In this document: piece by piece, positions 8,650 to 17,370 of the stretch
Numbering within the stretch: position 1 is the first letter of the stretch
How the letters are laid out: the number at the start of each line of letters is the position of its first letter
Assembly: GCA_016715505.1 (NCBI GenBank)
Contig: JADJZY010000003.1
Span: forward strand, 124,001 to 188,000
Direction of reading: 5' to 3'
Length of the DNA: 64,000 bases
Origin: Bacteroidota bacterium
GTDB lineage: Bacteria > Bacteroidota > Bacteroidia > Chitinophagales > Chitinophagaceae
Made by a program: the position numbers and the translations under genes
The notes under the pieces: model-generated
What the model was told of the DNA's origin: nothing
The model's input: the letters and a program-made list of their open reading frames with translations, nothing else
The model's database searches: none

Positions 8650-9561
8650 TTATTGTCGTCCGTCTAAAATAATATTACCACTTTGCGGCATGACGATGAT
8701 CTTACTATTTTCAGATGCAGCTAGTTCGCGGTAAGCTTTAATTTGTTCGTACTTCAATTGTTTATCACTGAGGCCTTCACCAATGATGCGTTGATAATCG
8801 GCAATACCCTGAGCTTCCACCCTTTTACGTTCAGCTTCCTGTTTTTCTTTTTGTAAAACAAATTGCATTTTCTGCGCTTCCTGTTCGGCATTGATTTTAC
8901 TTTCAATGGTCAATTTCACTGTTTGCGGAAGCGTGATATTTCGAACCAATAAATTTTCAAGAATCAGTCCGCGCAATTGAAATTCTTTTTCGATGCTTTG
9001 AAAAATCTTTTGTTGAAATTCATCTCGTTTGGTGGAGTATAATTCAACCGCATCATAATAAACGGCGTTGTCGCGAATTTTTGTACGGGAAACCGGGCGA
9101 ATAATTTTATCCTTATAATCGATACCAATACTACGAATCAGGTCCGGGCCTTTTTCGGGATTTAAGCGATAGAGTACAGACAAGTCGATGGTGACTTCCA
9201 GGCCATCACGGGTGAGAACACGAATAGCATCATCACCCCCTTTATCGCCTTCATCATGAACCCCGCTCATGGTATAATTTTGGGTACGGGTATCGAGATG
9301 TCGAATTTGCACAAAAGGGTTCACGACATTTAATCCGCTGTGAAGGACCCGTTTTTGAATCTTACCAAACAGTGATTGGACGCCAATATAACCGGCATCA
9401 ATTTGTTTAACACAGGAACTGAGTAAACCAACGAGAATGACTATAAATCCCAATGCACGGATACCACCGATGAGACGCCCCATATTTTCGACCCGGGGAA
9501 TTTTAGTAATAAAACGCGGAGCAACGATGATTAACACCAGCCCTAGAAATACAAAGAACAT
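8650..9561 (-). CDS. Prohibitin/SPFH domain membrane protein
   Basis: This 303-residue protein has two N-terminal hydrophobic segments (about residues 1-14 and 32-52), an SPFH/prohibitin domain (about 52-240) and a C-terminal helical, charged coiled coil rich in Q, E and K (EAQKMQFVLQKEKQEAERKRVEAQG). Prohibitin-like proteins form large membrane rings that often modulate membrane proteases such as FtsH or organise membrane domains. The motifs IDAGYIGVQSLFGK, VNPFVQI and LVRNITLPQTV fit the family. No protease partner is adjacent. A TATCTTTG box precedes it by 15 bases. Confidence 0.9.
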   Translation of the reverse strand: MFFVFLGLVLIIVAPRFITKIPRVENMGRLIGGIRALGFIVILVGLLSSCVKQIDAGYIGVQSLFGKIQKRVLHSGLNVVNPFVQIRHLDTRTQNYTMSGVHDEGDKGGDDAIRVLTRDGLEVTIDLSVLYRLNPEKGPDLIRSIGIDYKDKIIRPVSRTKIRDNAVYYDAVELYSTKRDEFQQKIFQSIEKEFQLRGLILENLLVRNITLPQTVKLTIESKINAEQEAQKMQFVLQKEKQEAERKRVEAQGIADYQRIIGEGLSDKQLKYEQIKAYRELAASENSKIIVMPQSGNIILDGRQ

Positions 9562-9576
9562 CTTTTAAATTTTGAA

Positions 9577-9584
9577 CAAAGATA
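9577..9584 (-). promoter_or_regulatory. -7 promoter box of the prohibitin gene
   Basis: Minus strand TATCTTTG (exact TAnnTTTG), 15 bases before the start codon. Confidence 0.5.
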
Positions 9585-10038
9585 GTGGATGTATATGGTG
9601 TTGGTGGAAATGAATTGGACCAATGTCCTATAGGAATGACGAGTGGAAAACAAGGCATTTGATCTGTAAATCTCAAAGATGCGTCAAATACAATGAAGGT
9701 TTAAAGCGATAGCCTTTGGGCGATGATGCAGAAGTTAAAGATGCCTGTGAGAACCCTTTTCATGAGAAATCGTTCAAAACTAATTCGTATGTGAACGTGG
9801 ACCATGCTGTAACTGAAATTTTAGATTCTCAGGAAAGCCTAAAGAATTGCATGAACAACAAAGAAGTGAAAAACAGGGAATAAAAGCAAACATATCCAGG
9901 AGATAATGAATAATTCCAGTGCATCTATTTGAACATAATTCACTTCATCAAGGATGGATATTAACTACTTCCAAGATAACCAGCAGTCCTGATTTAAAGT
10001 TCAAAGCATATGATATCTCACCTATGCGTTTGGAAAAG
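9585..10038. other. Non-coding stretch between prohibitin and antitoxin genes
   Basis: No supported gene. The only open stretch of note lacks a start codon and is about 57 codons long (ending near 9883). Bases 9974-9989 match the right end of the MITE-like element at 15 of 16 positions and may be a decayed end. Confidence 0.4.
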
Positions 10039-10070
10039 TTTGGAAACAACATAAAAAGAATCTAATTTCG
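10039..10070 (+). promoter_or_regulatory. Promoter of the antitoxin-toxin pair
   Basis: TTTG at 10039-10042, a 20-base spacer and TAATTTCG at 10063-10070 (one mismatch to TAnnTTTG). A tandem TTTGGAAA motif overlaps the -33 element and could be an autoregulatory site. Confidence 0.4.
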
Positions 10071-10085
10071 TTAGAAACAAAGACG

Positions 10086-10322
10086 ATGTCTAATCAAGCG
10101 TTGAAACAACAAGTGTTGGATTGTTTAGAAACATTTGAAGACGATACAATTTTGGATGAAATTTATCGCTTATTACAGGTTTCACCTTCTGGCAATGAGC
10201 GTTATGTATTTACAGATTCGCAAATGAATTTGTTGAATTCTCGTGAAGAGGAAATAGAAAAGGGCAATTTTTTAACGGAAGAAGAAGCAGATCAAGAGGC
10301 GGAAAAATGGTTAGAAAAGTAG
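10086..10322 (+). CDS. Antitoxin of a type II toxin-antitoxin pair
   Basis: This 78-residue acidic protein (many Glu and Asp, ending EADQEAEKWLEK) has the size and composition of antitoxins that pair with RelE/ParE toxins. Its N-terminus (LKQQVLDCLETFEDDTILDEIYRLL) is predicted helical. Its 3' end overlaps the start of the toxin frame by 16 bases, the usual antitoxin-first coupled arrangement. Such antitoxins bind and neutralise the toxin and repress their own promoter. The partner toxin frame is broken in this sequence. Confidence 0.65.
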   Translation: MSNQALKQQVLDCLETFEDDTILDEIYRLLQVSPSGNERYVFTDSQMNLLNSREEEIEKGNFLTEEEADQEAEKWLEK

Positions 10323-10614
10323 TGTGGTCAAAAGAGGCTTCCCAAGAGAGAAATAATTTATTTACGTATTGGAACCAACGTAACCAATCAAACTTATATA
10401 GTCAGAAATTATTTTTTTAATCAAAGCAGCCATTCATTCACTTAAAATAAATCCTGAAGTTGGAAAGCCGACCAACAGAAAGGATACAAAATGGAGAATC
10501 GTAAGGGATTATTATATTGTTTACGGAATCAAGCCAGATATGATTTATATTTTATCTGTATGTGATACACGACAAAATCCGATAAAGCTTGAAGAAATAT
10601 TGAATACGAAGTAA
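10307..10614 (+). pseudogene. RelE/ParE-family toxin with a frameshift
   Basis: Starting at the ATG overlapping the antitoxin, the frame reads MVRKVVWSKEASQERNNLF and stops just after a run of seven T at 10412-10418. Adding one T restores a 102-residue protein ending with IHSLKINPEVGKPT, WRIVRDYYIVYGI and YILSVCDTRQNP, all typical of the ParE/RelE fold. RelE members are mRNA interferases and ParE members target gyrase; I cannot tell which this is. Either the toxin is inactive or the consensus lost one T. Confidence 0.7.
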
Positions 10615-10703
10615 TAGAAATTAGTAATACGAATTGGAAAATAGACCAATTCTCTCAATCGGTATAAGGTGCTCCGCAGAAATTTGTATCGAAATACCCA
10701 CGC

Positions 10704-11794
10704 TTAATTTTCTTCCAAACGCGGGGTACAGCCAAATTGTTCCATGAGGGTATTGTCGTAAAAATCCGCTTTTTTAATAAGGCACTCAACATTTCCTCGC
10801 CACTTTCGGCGGTCATGTCCATGTCGTAAGTCAAGGAACTCAATACAATATCCTGTTGATTGACACTGAAGAGCATACTTTTCATTTGGTTGTTTTCGCG
10901 CAAAAGGTATTCATATACCGCACCGATATTTTGTTTGGGTAGTTGACACAAAAGGCGTCACCTACTACGAAATAATTATCGGGGTTATAACTGATTCGTA
11001 TGGTGGCACTGCCTTCTTTCACTTCCCAGTTATTGGTAGACACCCGGGACAGTTCGCGATCTTTACCCAGCTTTTGTAAAATATCTTCGATGGTTTTAGC
11101 AATTCCGCTGACTTCAATTTGTTTTTCTTTTTGCGGGATTAATTCAATTTTGGCACCGCAGTTAGGACAATATTCCCCATCAATATTTGTTTCGCTCACG
11201 AGCGTGGAACAGGAGTGACAGCGCACCACGGCTTGTCCGCGCAGAGGAACATATTCATCCAAAGCGGTTTTAAGTTGTTCAGAAGGAACAGCGAATCCCA
11301 GGTTATCACCACCCCGAATAATGAAGGTATTCACGCCGATGACTTCTCCTTGCTGGTTGACAAGTGGCCCACCGCTATTACCCGGATTGATGGCGGCATC
11401 AATTTGAATATATTTTAATCCATTTTGGATACGGTCCACGCGACTAATCACCCTGGGTGGAAGTATAATTTAATCCATACGGATGACCCATGGCCAGCAC
11501 TTCATCTCCATCGCGGAGCACATGATAATCGCCCACTTGAATATCGGGAAACGCGACACCATGCGGGGGCATTAAAAAAGCCAGATCGTATTTGGAATCC
11601 GTAAAGAGAACACGACTAAATTGTTTTTCGAAGTTTTTCCCTTTAATGGTTACTTCGGCGTTGTCCCGAACAACATGATGATTGGTGACAATTAGGTCGT
11701 AATGGGGCAAATAAAAGCCGCTTCCGGTAGATTGTTGCGTAGCGATTTGAATCACTGCGGTTTTGTATGTATCGATGATTTCGTTGAGTGTCAT
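10704..11794 (-). pseudogene. HtrA-like S1C serine protease with zinc ribbon and YbjN-like tail, frameshifted
   Basis: The protein is a trypsin-like S1C protease: His in VTNHHVVRD, Asp in SKYDLAFL and Ser in NPGNSGGPLV. After it come a zinc ribbon (CHSCS...CPNCG) and a C-terminal domain resembling the YbjN/type III chaperone fold. The coding frame is broken three times: a two-base loss near 11447-11452, a lost base in a short homopolymer near 10945, and a lost base in the T6 run at 10770-10775. Correcting these gives about 360 residues ending CTPRLEEN. It has no PDZ domain and no signal peptide, so it is probably cytoplasmic. Its start overlaps the stop of the upstream gene by 4 bases. Confidence 0.7.
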
Positions 11795-13134
11795 GCCGTT
11801 TGATGCGGGGGTGAATCAAAATTAAGGTTTTCGATTTCAGTCAAAAAAGAGAGTTGAAATTCCAGTATTGAATTGAAGTTCAGTTTGGAAGTGTCGAGAT
11901 GAAGTTTAGGATATTTATCGCTGAAAGGCCGGATAATTTCTTCGATTCGTTGGGTGATACGATCGGCCGAAGGCCGATCGTTTTGCAGTAAATGGTGTGT
12001 AGCCCCTAAATCGGCATAGAAGATGGGGTTATTGATCTCCATCATCAGATCAAAAAAGTCGCTAAGCGGTTTGGGTAAACTATACGAATACTGTGCATAA
12101 GCCAATCCATATTCCATCACTGCTATGGCGATATCTGCATAATTATTATCACGATACCAAAACATATTTTCGTTGGCAGAGCGTATACTATCCGCAATGG
12201 CACTATGTGGTTTGGGCATCGTAATGGCAAAACTCGCCCGGGAACGATAAAAGTATTTGACCACTTCTTCTTTGGGCCAGGCCAGTAATTTATGAAAAGC
12301 ATCTTTCAGAATTTGATTGCGTTCGACCGAAGTTTTTTCTTCCTTATTGCTCCAATACAAATTATTGATGCGTTCAATTTCATTCAGCAATTTCCCTTCC
12401 GGTGTAATGAGGTAATCGATGCGGTAAAGCAAGGTCAGCAACAAATAAGCAATTCCGCCGGAGAAACTATCCTGATTCAGTTCTTCCACCCGTTTTAAGG
12501 TAGACTGAATCCAATGTTGAAAATAACGGTATTTCGTTTCGGTTTCCTGCTCCGGAAAAAAAGTCACATGGGAGTCGTCCACCGCCTGCAGGGTATTAAA
12601 ATCGGTTATGAGCAAATCGTCCTGTTTATCGGCTTTGGTGGCGATTTCCTTCAGGCCGTAATACAGTTTATTCGGGCTCGCAGTATCTTTTGGGGTATCA
12701 AACAACATACACAGCTTATCGCCTTGCAGGGCATAACGGCTATAATACAAACTATAGTTCAGTTCCAATAAACGTCGCATCACCGGAACGGAAGGTTTTT
12801 CCATACGGGCCAGCGAAACGGAAGCTGTAATTTCCTGTTCATTGATAAGGCCTTTGACAATTTTAGTACCCTGATAAATTTCGAAACTGTAAAAAGCCCC
12901 TTCTTTTTTCAGTTGTACATTGTCTGCTTCCTCATCACGCAGATAATCGAAAAAAGCCTCTATGGATTCGTTAAATTTTTTGGCTTTAAACAAATCTTCA
13001 GCCTCAAACCACCTTTTGGTTTTGGCCAATGATTTATTGTTATCCGAATAACGGCCAAAACGAATCATCGGAGCGGAAGGGGGCGCTTTTTCTTCTTTGG
13101 AGGCCCCGCCAAACCATTTGTCAAACAATCCCAT
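11791..13134 (-). CDS. Hypothetical protein, YbjN-like N-terminus, protease partner
   Basis: This 447-residue protein has no signal peptide or membrane segment. The N-terminus opens with MGLFDKWFGG and a Pro/Ala linker; residues about 40-170 (FNESIEAFFDYLRDEEADNV onward, with SRYALQGDKLCMLFDTP) resemble a YbjN/type III secretion chaperone-like domain. The remainder is helical. The next gene in the operon, an S1C protease, overlaps its stop codon by 4 bases and also ends in a YbjN-like domain, so the two probably work together. I do not know the function. Confidence 0.7.
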   Translation of the reverse strand: MGLFDKWFGGASKEEKAPPSAPMIRFGRYSDNNKSLAKTKRWFEAEDLFKAKKFNESIEAFFDYLRDEEADNVQLKKEGAFYSFEIYQGTKIVKGLINEQEITASVSLARMEKPSVPVMRRLLELNYSLYYSRYALQGDKLCMLFDTPKDTASPNKLYYGLKEIATKADKQDDLLITDFNTLQAVDDSHVTFFPEQETETKYRYFQHWIQSTLKRVEELNQDSFSGGIAYLLLTLLYRIDYLITPEGKLLNEIERINNLYWSNKEEKTSVERNQILKDAFHKLLAWPKEEVVKYFYRSRASFAITMPKPHSAIADSIRSANENMFWYRDNNYADIAIAVMEYGLAYAQYSYSLPKPLSDFFDLMMEINNPIFYADLGATHHLLQNDRPSADRITQRIEEIIRPFSDKYPKLHLDTSKLNFNSILEFQLSFLTEIENLNFDSPPHQTA

Positions 13135-13243
13135 AAGTTGCTAAGGTAATGAATTTCCGAAAGTACAATACAGCAGGAAACAGGCAATCTGCTACAGAGG
13201 CGTTATGTTTGGGTACTGGATAAAAAATTCGCACAGAACACGC

Positions 13244-13251
13244 TATATTTG
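13244..13251 (+). promoter_or_regulatory. -7 promoter box of dnaN
   Basis: TATATTTG (exact TAnnTTTG), 22 bases before the dnaN ATG. Confidence 0.5.
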
Positions 13252-13273
13252 TCACCTCAATTAAAAAAAATTC

Positions 13274-14389
13274 ATGCGTTTTATCGTTTCTTCAGGCACC
13301 CTGCTCAAAAATCTGCAAAGTATAGGCGGCATCATCAGTAATAATAATGTACTGCCCATCCTAGAGTCTTTTTTGTTTCAAATAGATAATAACCAACTCA
13401 CAGTGGTTAGCACGGATCTCGAAACAACGATGAAAGTGCGCATTCCTATTCAATCCGGCGATCAGGGAGAATTATGTGTGCAGGCCAAAGTTTTGACCGA
13501 ATACCTCAAAAATCTTCCGGAACAGCCCATAACATTCGATATCAGCACCGTAGATTTTGGTATAGATATTACCAGCGAGCAGGGTAAGTATAAAATTGTA
13601 GGTGAAAGCGCCAATAATTTCCCGACTGAACCAAGCGCCGATAATGCAACCGAATTTACCATGCCGGCCAAGGAGTTGAGCGATGGAATTAGTAAAGCCA
13701 TCATTGCCGTTAACCATGATGACATGCGCCCGGCCATGAATGGGGTATTTTTTGAATTAGGAAAAAACAATATGACCATGGTGGCTACGGATGCCCATCG
13801 TTTGGTGCGTTGCGTTAAATCGGATGTGAATTGCCCGAAATCGGATTCCTTTATCGTTCCTAAAAAGGCCCTGAATCAACTGAAAAACAACTTGAATCAA
13901 TCCACTGAAATCACGGTGGCATACAATAAAAATCACTTGTTTGTGAACAGCGAAAACTTACAACTCAGTTGTCGCCTGATTGATGCCAAATTCCCGGATT
14001 ATAAAATTGTTATCCCAGCCGATAATCCTTACAAACTCACCATCGACAAACTCGAGTTTTTAAGTGCATTACGAAGGGTAAGTGTTTTCTCAAACAAACT
14101 CACCAATCAGGTGGTACTGGACATTCAGGGCAATAGTTTGCATTTGTATGCACAGGATGTCGATTTTTCTTTTGAAGGAAACGAACGTATGCAATGTCAG
14201 TATAACGGCGAAGACATGAAAATTGCTTTCAATGCCCGATTGCTGATTGAACTGATCGTGGTTTTGGAAGGGGAGGAAATTGAATTTGAATTGAGCACCC
14301 CAACCCGTGCAGGCATTATTCGTCCGGTTGATAAAAAAGACCACGAAGATTTACTCATGTTGATTATGCCTTTGATGATCGGAGCATAA
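13274..14389 (+). CDS. dnaN: DNA polymerase III beta sliding clamp
   Basis: This 371-residue protein is of family-typical length and has the three-fold clamp architecture (about residues 1-120, 128-245 and 246-371). MRFIVSSGTLLKNLQSIGGII opens domain 1, ATDAHRLVRC marks domain 2, and the C-terminus DLLMLIMPLMIGA carries the conserved hydrophobic-pocket tail. It rings DNA and tethers the replicative polymerase and other partners. It is not next to dnaA, as is common in Bacteroidota. A DUF1569 gene follows after 31 bases. Confidence 0.97.
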   Translation: MRFIVSSGTLLKNLQSIGGIISNNNVLPILESFLFQIDNNQLTVVSTDLETTMKVRIPIQSGDQGELCVQAKVLTEYLKNLPEQPITFDISTVDFGIDITSEQGKYKIVGESANNFPTEPSADNATEFTMPAKELSDGISKAIIAVNHDDMRPAMNGVFFELGKNNMTMVATDAHRLVRCVKSDVNCPKSDSFIVPKKALNQLKNNLNQSTEITVAYNKNHLFVNSENLQLSCRLIDAKFPDYKIVIPADNPYKLTIDKLEFLSALRRVSVFSNKLTNQVVLDIQGNSLHLYAQDVDFSFEGNERMQCQYNGEDMKIAFNARLLIELIVVLEGEEIEFELSTPTRAGIIRPVDKKDHEDLLMLIMPLMIGA

Positions 14390-14420
14390 GATTTTTTCAC
14401 GATTAAACCCATCCATATTT

Positions 14421-14879
14421 ATGGCATTACCCAATATATTTCAGGCTGAGGTGAGCGAGGCCGTCATTTCACGTATCGAAAAATTGACCCCTCAAACGCC
14501 GGCTCAATGGGGCAAAATGAGTGTAGCACAAATGTTGGCACACTGTTCAGTGACCTATGAAATGATTTACGAAAACAAACATCCTAAACCGGGTGCATTC
14601 ATGCGTTGGATATTGAAAACCTTTATCAAAAAATCTGTTGTGAATGAGGTGCCTTACAAACACAATAGCAGCACGGCTCCGCAATTTGTGATGAAGGAAG
14701 ATAAAAATTTTGAAGCGGAGAAAACCCGTCTCATTGCTTTCATCCGGCAAACCCAACAATTAGGTCAGACGCATTTTGACGGGAAGGAATCCCACTCCTT
14801 TGGTGTAATGAGTGGTAGCGAATGGAACAATCTCATGTATAAACACCTGGATCATCACTTGCATCAGTTTGGTGTATAA
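14421..14879 (+). CDS. DUF1569 (DinB-like) protein
   Basis: This 152-residue protein has a four-helix DinB/YfiT-like layout. The first His falls in SVAQMLAHCSVTYEM and the last in YKHLDHHLHQFGV, positions where DinB-like proteins bind a metal ion with three histidines. PQWGKMSVAQML-type spacing and HFDGKESHSFGVMSGSEWN are typical of DUF1569. The function is unknown; some relatives are thiol transferases. It is probably co-transcribed with dnaN. Confidence 0.8.
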   Translation: MALPNIFQAEVSEAVISRIEKLTPQTPAQWGKMSVAQMLAHCSVTYEMIYENKHPKPGAFMRWILKTFIKKSVVNEVPYKHNSSTAPQFVMKEDKNFEAEKTRLIAFIRQTQQLGQTHFDGKESHSFGVMSGSEWNNLMYKHLDHHLHQFGV

Positions 14880-15042
14880 ACCCGTTTCCTTTATTCGATC
14901 AATGATTTTTGACAGGCTCAACGTAATGAGCATGAGATTTTATTTAGGGGCTGCTGTTTAACGTGAAAGTAGTTGATATCATTACATTCAAGTGTGAATT
15001 TCGCTTTTTCAAATGCACGGTAATTTCTCATTTCGGTTTGCA

Positions 15043-15146
15043 GCTACCCGAAGGGCGGGAGTTTGAAAACGAAATTACTTTAAAAAATTGATGATTCTTT
15101 TACTTTTCAATATTCATGCGAAGACGAAAGCCCGCCTTTTGGGTAG
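15043..15146. repeat. Long inverted repeat beside the fic unit
   Basis: Arms CTACCCGAAGGGCGGG (15043-15058) and CCCGCCTTTTGGGTAG (15131-15146) match at 14 of 16 positions and enclose an A/T-rich 72-base loop. It lies inside the insertion, just outside the 15-bp repeat that borders fic. It could be an element end or a recombination site. Confidence 0.5.
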
Positions 15147-15168
15147 GTGCTGTTAGTGGCAGGGGCTA

Positions 15169-16275
15169 TTAAAATTCATTTTTTTTCATTTCATAATTTG
15201 TACTTCGACCTCCTTGTTCACTTTTTGTCAAAATTCTTTTTTCAATTAAATCTTGAATGTCTCGCAAAGCAGTGTCTTGGGAGCATTTTCCAATCTTTGC
15301 CCATTTTGTAGTATTTAGAACTCCTTCAAAATCGTCCATCAGCATATTTAGGATTTTTCTTTGTCTGTCATTAATGTTAACTCTAATGTGTTTTAACCAA
15401 AAAGTGTGTTTGTAAATTATTTTCTCAAGAAGCGATTCAGAATTCTCAAGAGAACGTAATAAACAATTCAAAAACCATTCGAGCCAATTGGTAATGTCTA
15501 GACCACTTTTTTGAGTTTTTTCCAATATGTCATAGTAGGCATTTCTTTCTTTGCGGATTTGTGTTGACATACTATAAAATCGGTACGATTGCTCATCAGA
15601 ACGAGCTAGAAGCATATCACTTAAGGCTCTTGAAATTCTACCGTTTCCATCTTCAAAAGGGTGAAGTGTCACAAACCATAAATGTGCAATTGCTGATTTA
15701 AGTACTAAATCAGTATTTTGTTCTAAATTAAACCAATCGAAAAATATCCGCATCTCATTTTCGAGTTGAGCCGCTGGTGGTGCTTGATAGTGAACTTTTT
15801 CCCTGCCTATAGCTCCAGACACAACCTGCATTGGTCCGGTTGAATCGTCACGCCAGTTTCCAACAATAATTTTGTACATTCCACTTTGTCTAGTTGGAAA
15901 CAGAGATTTATGCCAAGAAAATAATCGTTCCTTATTTAGTTCTTGTTCATATTTCTCGGTTGCATCAATCATCAAATCAACTATTCCGTCAACATTACGT
16001 TCAGAATATACTAATCCTGAAATATCTAATCCTAATCGTCTCGCAATTGAAGACCTTACTTGTTCTCTGTCGAGAAATTCACCCTCTATTTCAGTAGATT
16101 TTATAATTTCCTGAGTTAAAATTTCAAGATTAGCTTCATTGCGTAGTTCAAATCCCAATGCTCCCATTTTCCCAATAAGTTTGCCTTGTCTGTTTCTTAC
16201 ATACGCAAGCAATGGTAAAAGTTTTTCACTGTCCCATTCAAAAATTGGCCAATTTTTTTTGTTGTATAAATACAT
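15169..16275 (-). CDS. Fic/DOC family AMP-transferase with C-terminal winged helix
   Basis: This 368-residue protein has an N-terminal DUF4172-type segment (residues 1-90, starting MYLYNKKNWPIFEW) and a Fic core. The catalytic motif HPFEDGNGR has His205. S60-T-E-I-E-G65 matches the (S/T)xxxE(G/N) inhibitory motif, N-terminal to the core, making it a self-inhibited class II enzyme. Residues about 310-365 form a winged-HTH-like domain (DRQRKILNML...DTALRDIQDLIEKRIL). Fic enzymes usually transfer AMP to target proteins; the target is unknown. Two palindromes upstream may be bound by its own HTH. The gene sits in a nested insertion, a sign of transfer. Confidence 0.9.
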   Translation of the reverse strand: MYLYNKKNWPIFEWDSEKLLPLLAYVRNRQGKLIGKMGALGFELRNEANLEILTQEIIKSTEIEGEFLDREQVRSSIARRLGLDISGLVYSERNVDGIVDLMIDATEKYEQELNKERLFSWHKSLFPTRQSGMYKIIVGNWRDDSTGPMQVVSGAIGREKVHYQAPPAAQLENEMRIFFDWFNLEQNTDLVLKSAIAHLWFVTLHPFEDGNGRISRALSDMLLARSDEQSYRFYSMSTQIRKERNAYYDILEKTQKSGLDITNWLEWFLNCLLRSLENSESLLEKIIYKHTFWLKHIRVNINDRQRKILNMLMDDFEGVLNTTKWAKIGKCSQDTALRDIQDLIEKRILTKSEQGGRSTNYEMKKNEF

Positions 16276-16288
16276 AATTCTTTTTCTC

Positions 16289-16354
16289 CGCTAATTATGC
16301 GTCTAAAGTAGCATTTAATCTCCGCACAATCAAATAAAATCCGCATATTATGCG
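16289..16354 (-). promoter_or_regulatory. Paired palindromic operators upstream of fic
   Basis: CGCTAATTATGCG (16289-16301) and CGCATATTATGCG (16342-16354) differ at two positions and start 53 bases apart. The second is a perfect 6+1+6 palindrome. Both lie in the fic upstream region and could bind the Fic winged helix. Confidence 0.5.
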
Positions 16355-16700
16355 TATATAATTCATCCAATTCTACGTATTTTATTTTTTGCCCTTGCCA
16401 CTAACACTTCAATATACTTGCAGTTCATTTCTTGATTTTCATTTCTCATACCGTTACCAAATCTCGAAACAAACACATGAATCATCAAACTTCTACGGTA
16501 TGGCCCCCTTTATCATTCGAAAAGCTTTGCTATCTCTCATTAACAGGGGCCTCACTGGCATCTTCAACTTTGGCGTCACCGTCCAAGGGATGCCCCGTAC
16601 GTGCGGGGCTATCCCTTGAACGCTTTCTTAAATTTGAAGCGCCAGTGAGATAACCAGCAGCCCCTAGTTTAGCTAAAGAATCGTAGAAACGCCTGAGGGC

Positions 16701-16723
16701 AAAAAAAAATCCCCGAAGGGATT
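16701..16723 (-). terminator. iscU intrinsic terminator
   Basis: On the minus strand AATCCC-TTCG-GGGATT is a 6-bp stem with a TTCG tetraloop followed by nine T, 27 bases after the iscU stop. Confidence 0.75.
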
Positions 16724-16749
16724 AAAAGCTTAAGTTTGATGTGTTCGGA

Positions 16750-17169
16750 TTAATGAACAACTTTTTCTTCCAGTTCAAGTGCCGGTAGACCATTTTTAAC
16801 GCGATAATCGTTAATAGCAGCTTTAATGGCATCTTCAGCCAGAACAGAACAGTGGATTTTAACGGGTGGTAAATTCAATTCTTCCACGATATCCATATTG
16901 TCAATCGTTATGGCCTCGTCGATGCTTTTACCCTTCAACCACTCAGTGGCTACTGAACTGGAGGCAATCGCAGAACCACATCCGAAAGTTTTAAATTTAG
17001 CGTCTTTGATGATACCGGTGCTTTCATCCACTTCAATTTGTAAACGCATGACATCACCACATTCAGGAGCACCTACTAAACCCGTTCCCACTGTATTTTT
17101 TGCTTTATCCAGTGTTCCTACGTTTTTAGGATTGTTATAGTGTTCGATCACTTTTTCAGAGTAAGCCAT
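16750..17169 (-). CDS. iscU: Iron-sulfur cluster scaffold IscU
   Basis: This 139-residue scaffold protein has the three cluster-binding cysteines visible in PECGDVM, FGCGSAIASS and PPVKIHCSVLAEDA; LPPVKIHC is the HscA-binding motif that separates IscU from SufU. It assembles Fe-S clusters using sulfur from a cysteine desulfurase, but no iscS or hscAB lies next to it here. A TACTTTTG box (17194-17201) precedes it by 24 bases and a TTCG-loop terminator follows, so it appears to be monocistronic. Confidence 0.95.
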   Translation of the reverse strand: MAYSEKVIEHYNNPKNVGTLDKAKNTVGTGLVGAPECGDVMRLQIEVDESTGIIKDAKFKTFGCGSAIASSSVATEWLKGKSIDEAITIDNMDIVEELNLPPVKIHCSVLAEDAIKAAINDYRVKNGLPALELEEKVVH

Positions 17170-17193
17170 TGTTTTAGGATTTTATATTCAAGA

Positions 17194-17201
17194 CAAAAGT
17201 A
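17194..17201 (-). promoter_or_regulatory. -7 promoter box of iscU
   Basis: Minus strand TACTTTTG, an exact TAnnTTTG match, 24 bases before the start codon. Confidence 0.5.
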
Positions 17202-17356
17202 AGTCGTAAAACACATACAGCGCTTTCCATGCAAGGAATTAATCATCTATTTTATTTATACCATTATAGTAAAAGTATATATAATGATTATTGTGTGCCG
17301 CTTGAAGGCATGGTGTTAAAACTTCCTAAAGCCTAATAAACAAAGCCGTTGGCGAT

Positions 17357-17364
17357 TAATTTTG
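17357..17364 (+). promoter_or_regulatory. -7 promoter box of batB
   Basis: TAATTTTG ends 6 bases before the ATG at 17371, another candidate leaderless start. Confidence 0.45.
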
Positions 17365-17370
17365 TTGCCC

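Larger units (their letters stand above)
15152..16405. repeat. 15-bp inverted repeats bordering the fic gene
   Basis: GTTAGTGGCAGGGGC at 15152-15166 and GCCCTTGCCACTAAC at 16391-16405 are inverted repeats matching at 14 of 15 positions. The left one ends two bases before the fic stop codon, and the right one lies just beyond the fic control region. The gene and its operators are thus packaged as a compact 1.25-kb unit. Confidence 0.6.
14947..16664. mobile_element. Second MITE-like copy, split by nested insertions including a Fic gene
   Basis: Left and right ends carry the same 10-bp terminal inverted repeats as the 235-bp element at 8.4 kb (14947-14956 and 16655-16664). Bases 14947-15025 match its left third, 16405-16448 its middle, and 16553-16664 its right, hairpin-bearing third. 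Two foreign segments interrupt it: about 15026-16404, which contains the fic gene, and about 16449-16552, which starts ATACCGT and contains ACGGTAT. The outer element was therefore there first and was later invaded. Confidence 0.65.

Noticed and set aside
15026..16404. Integron gene cassette with an attC site
   Set aside because: The hairpin and GTTAGTG motif look similar, but the flanking bases do not fit the RYYYAAC...GTTRRRY core pair and no integrase is seen.
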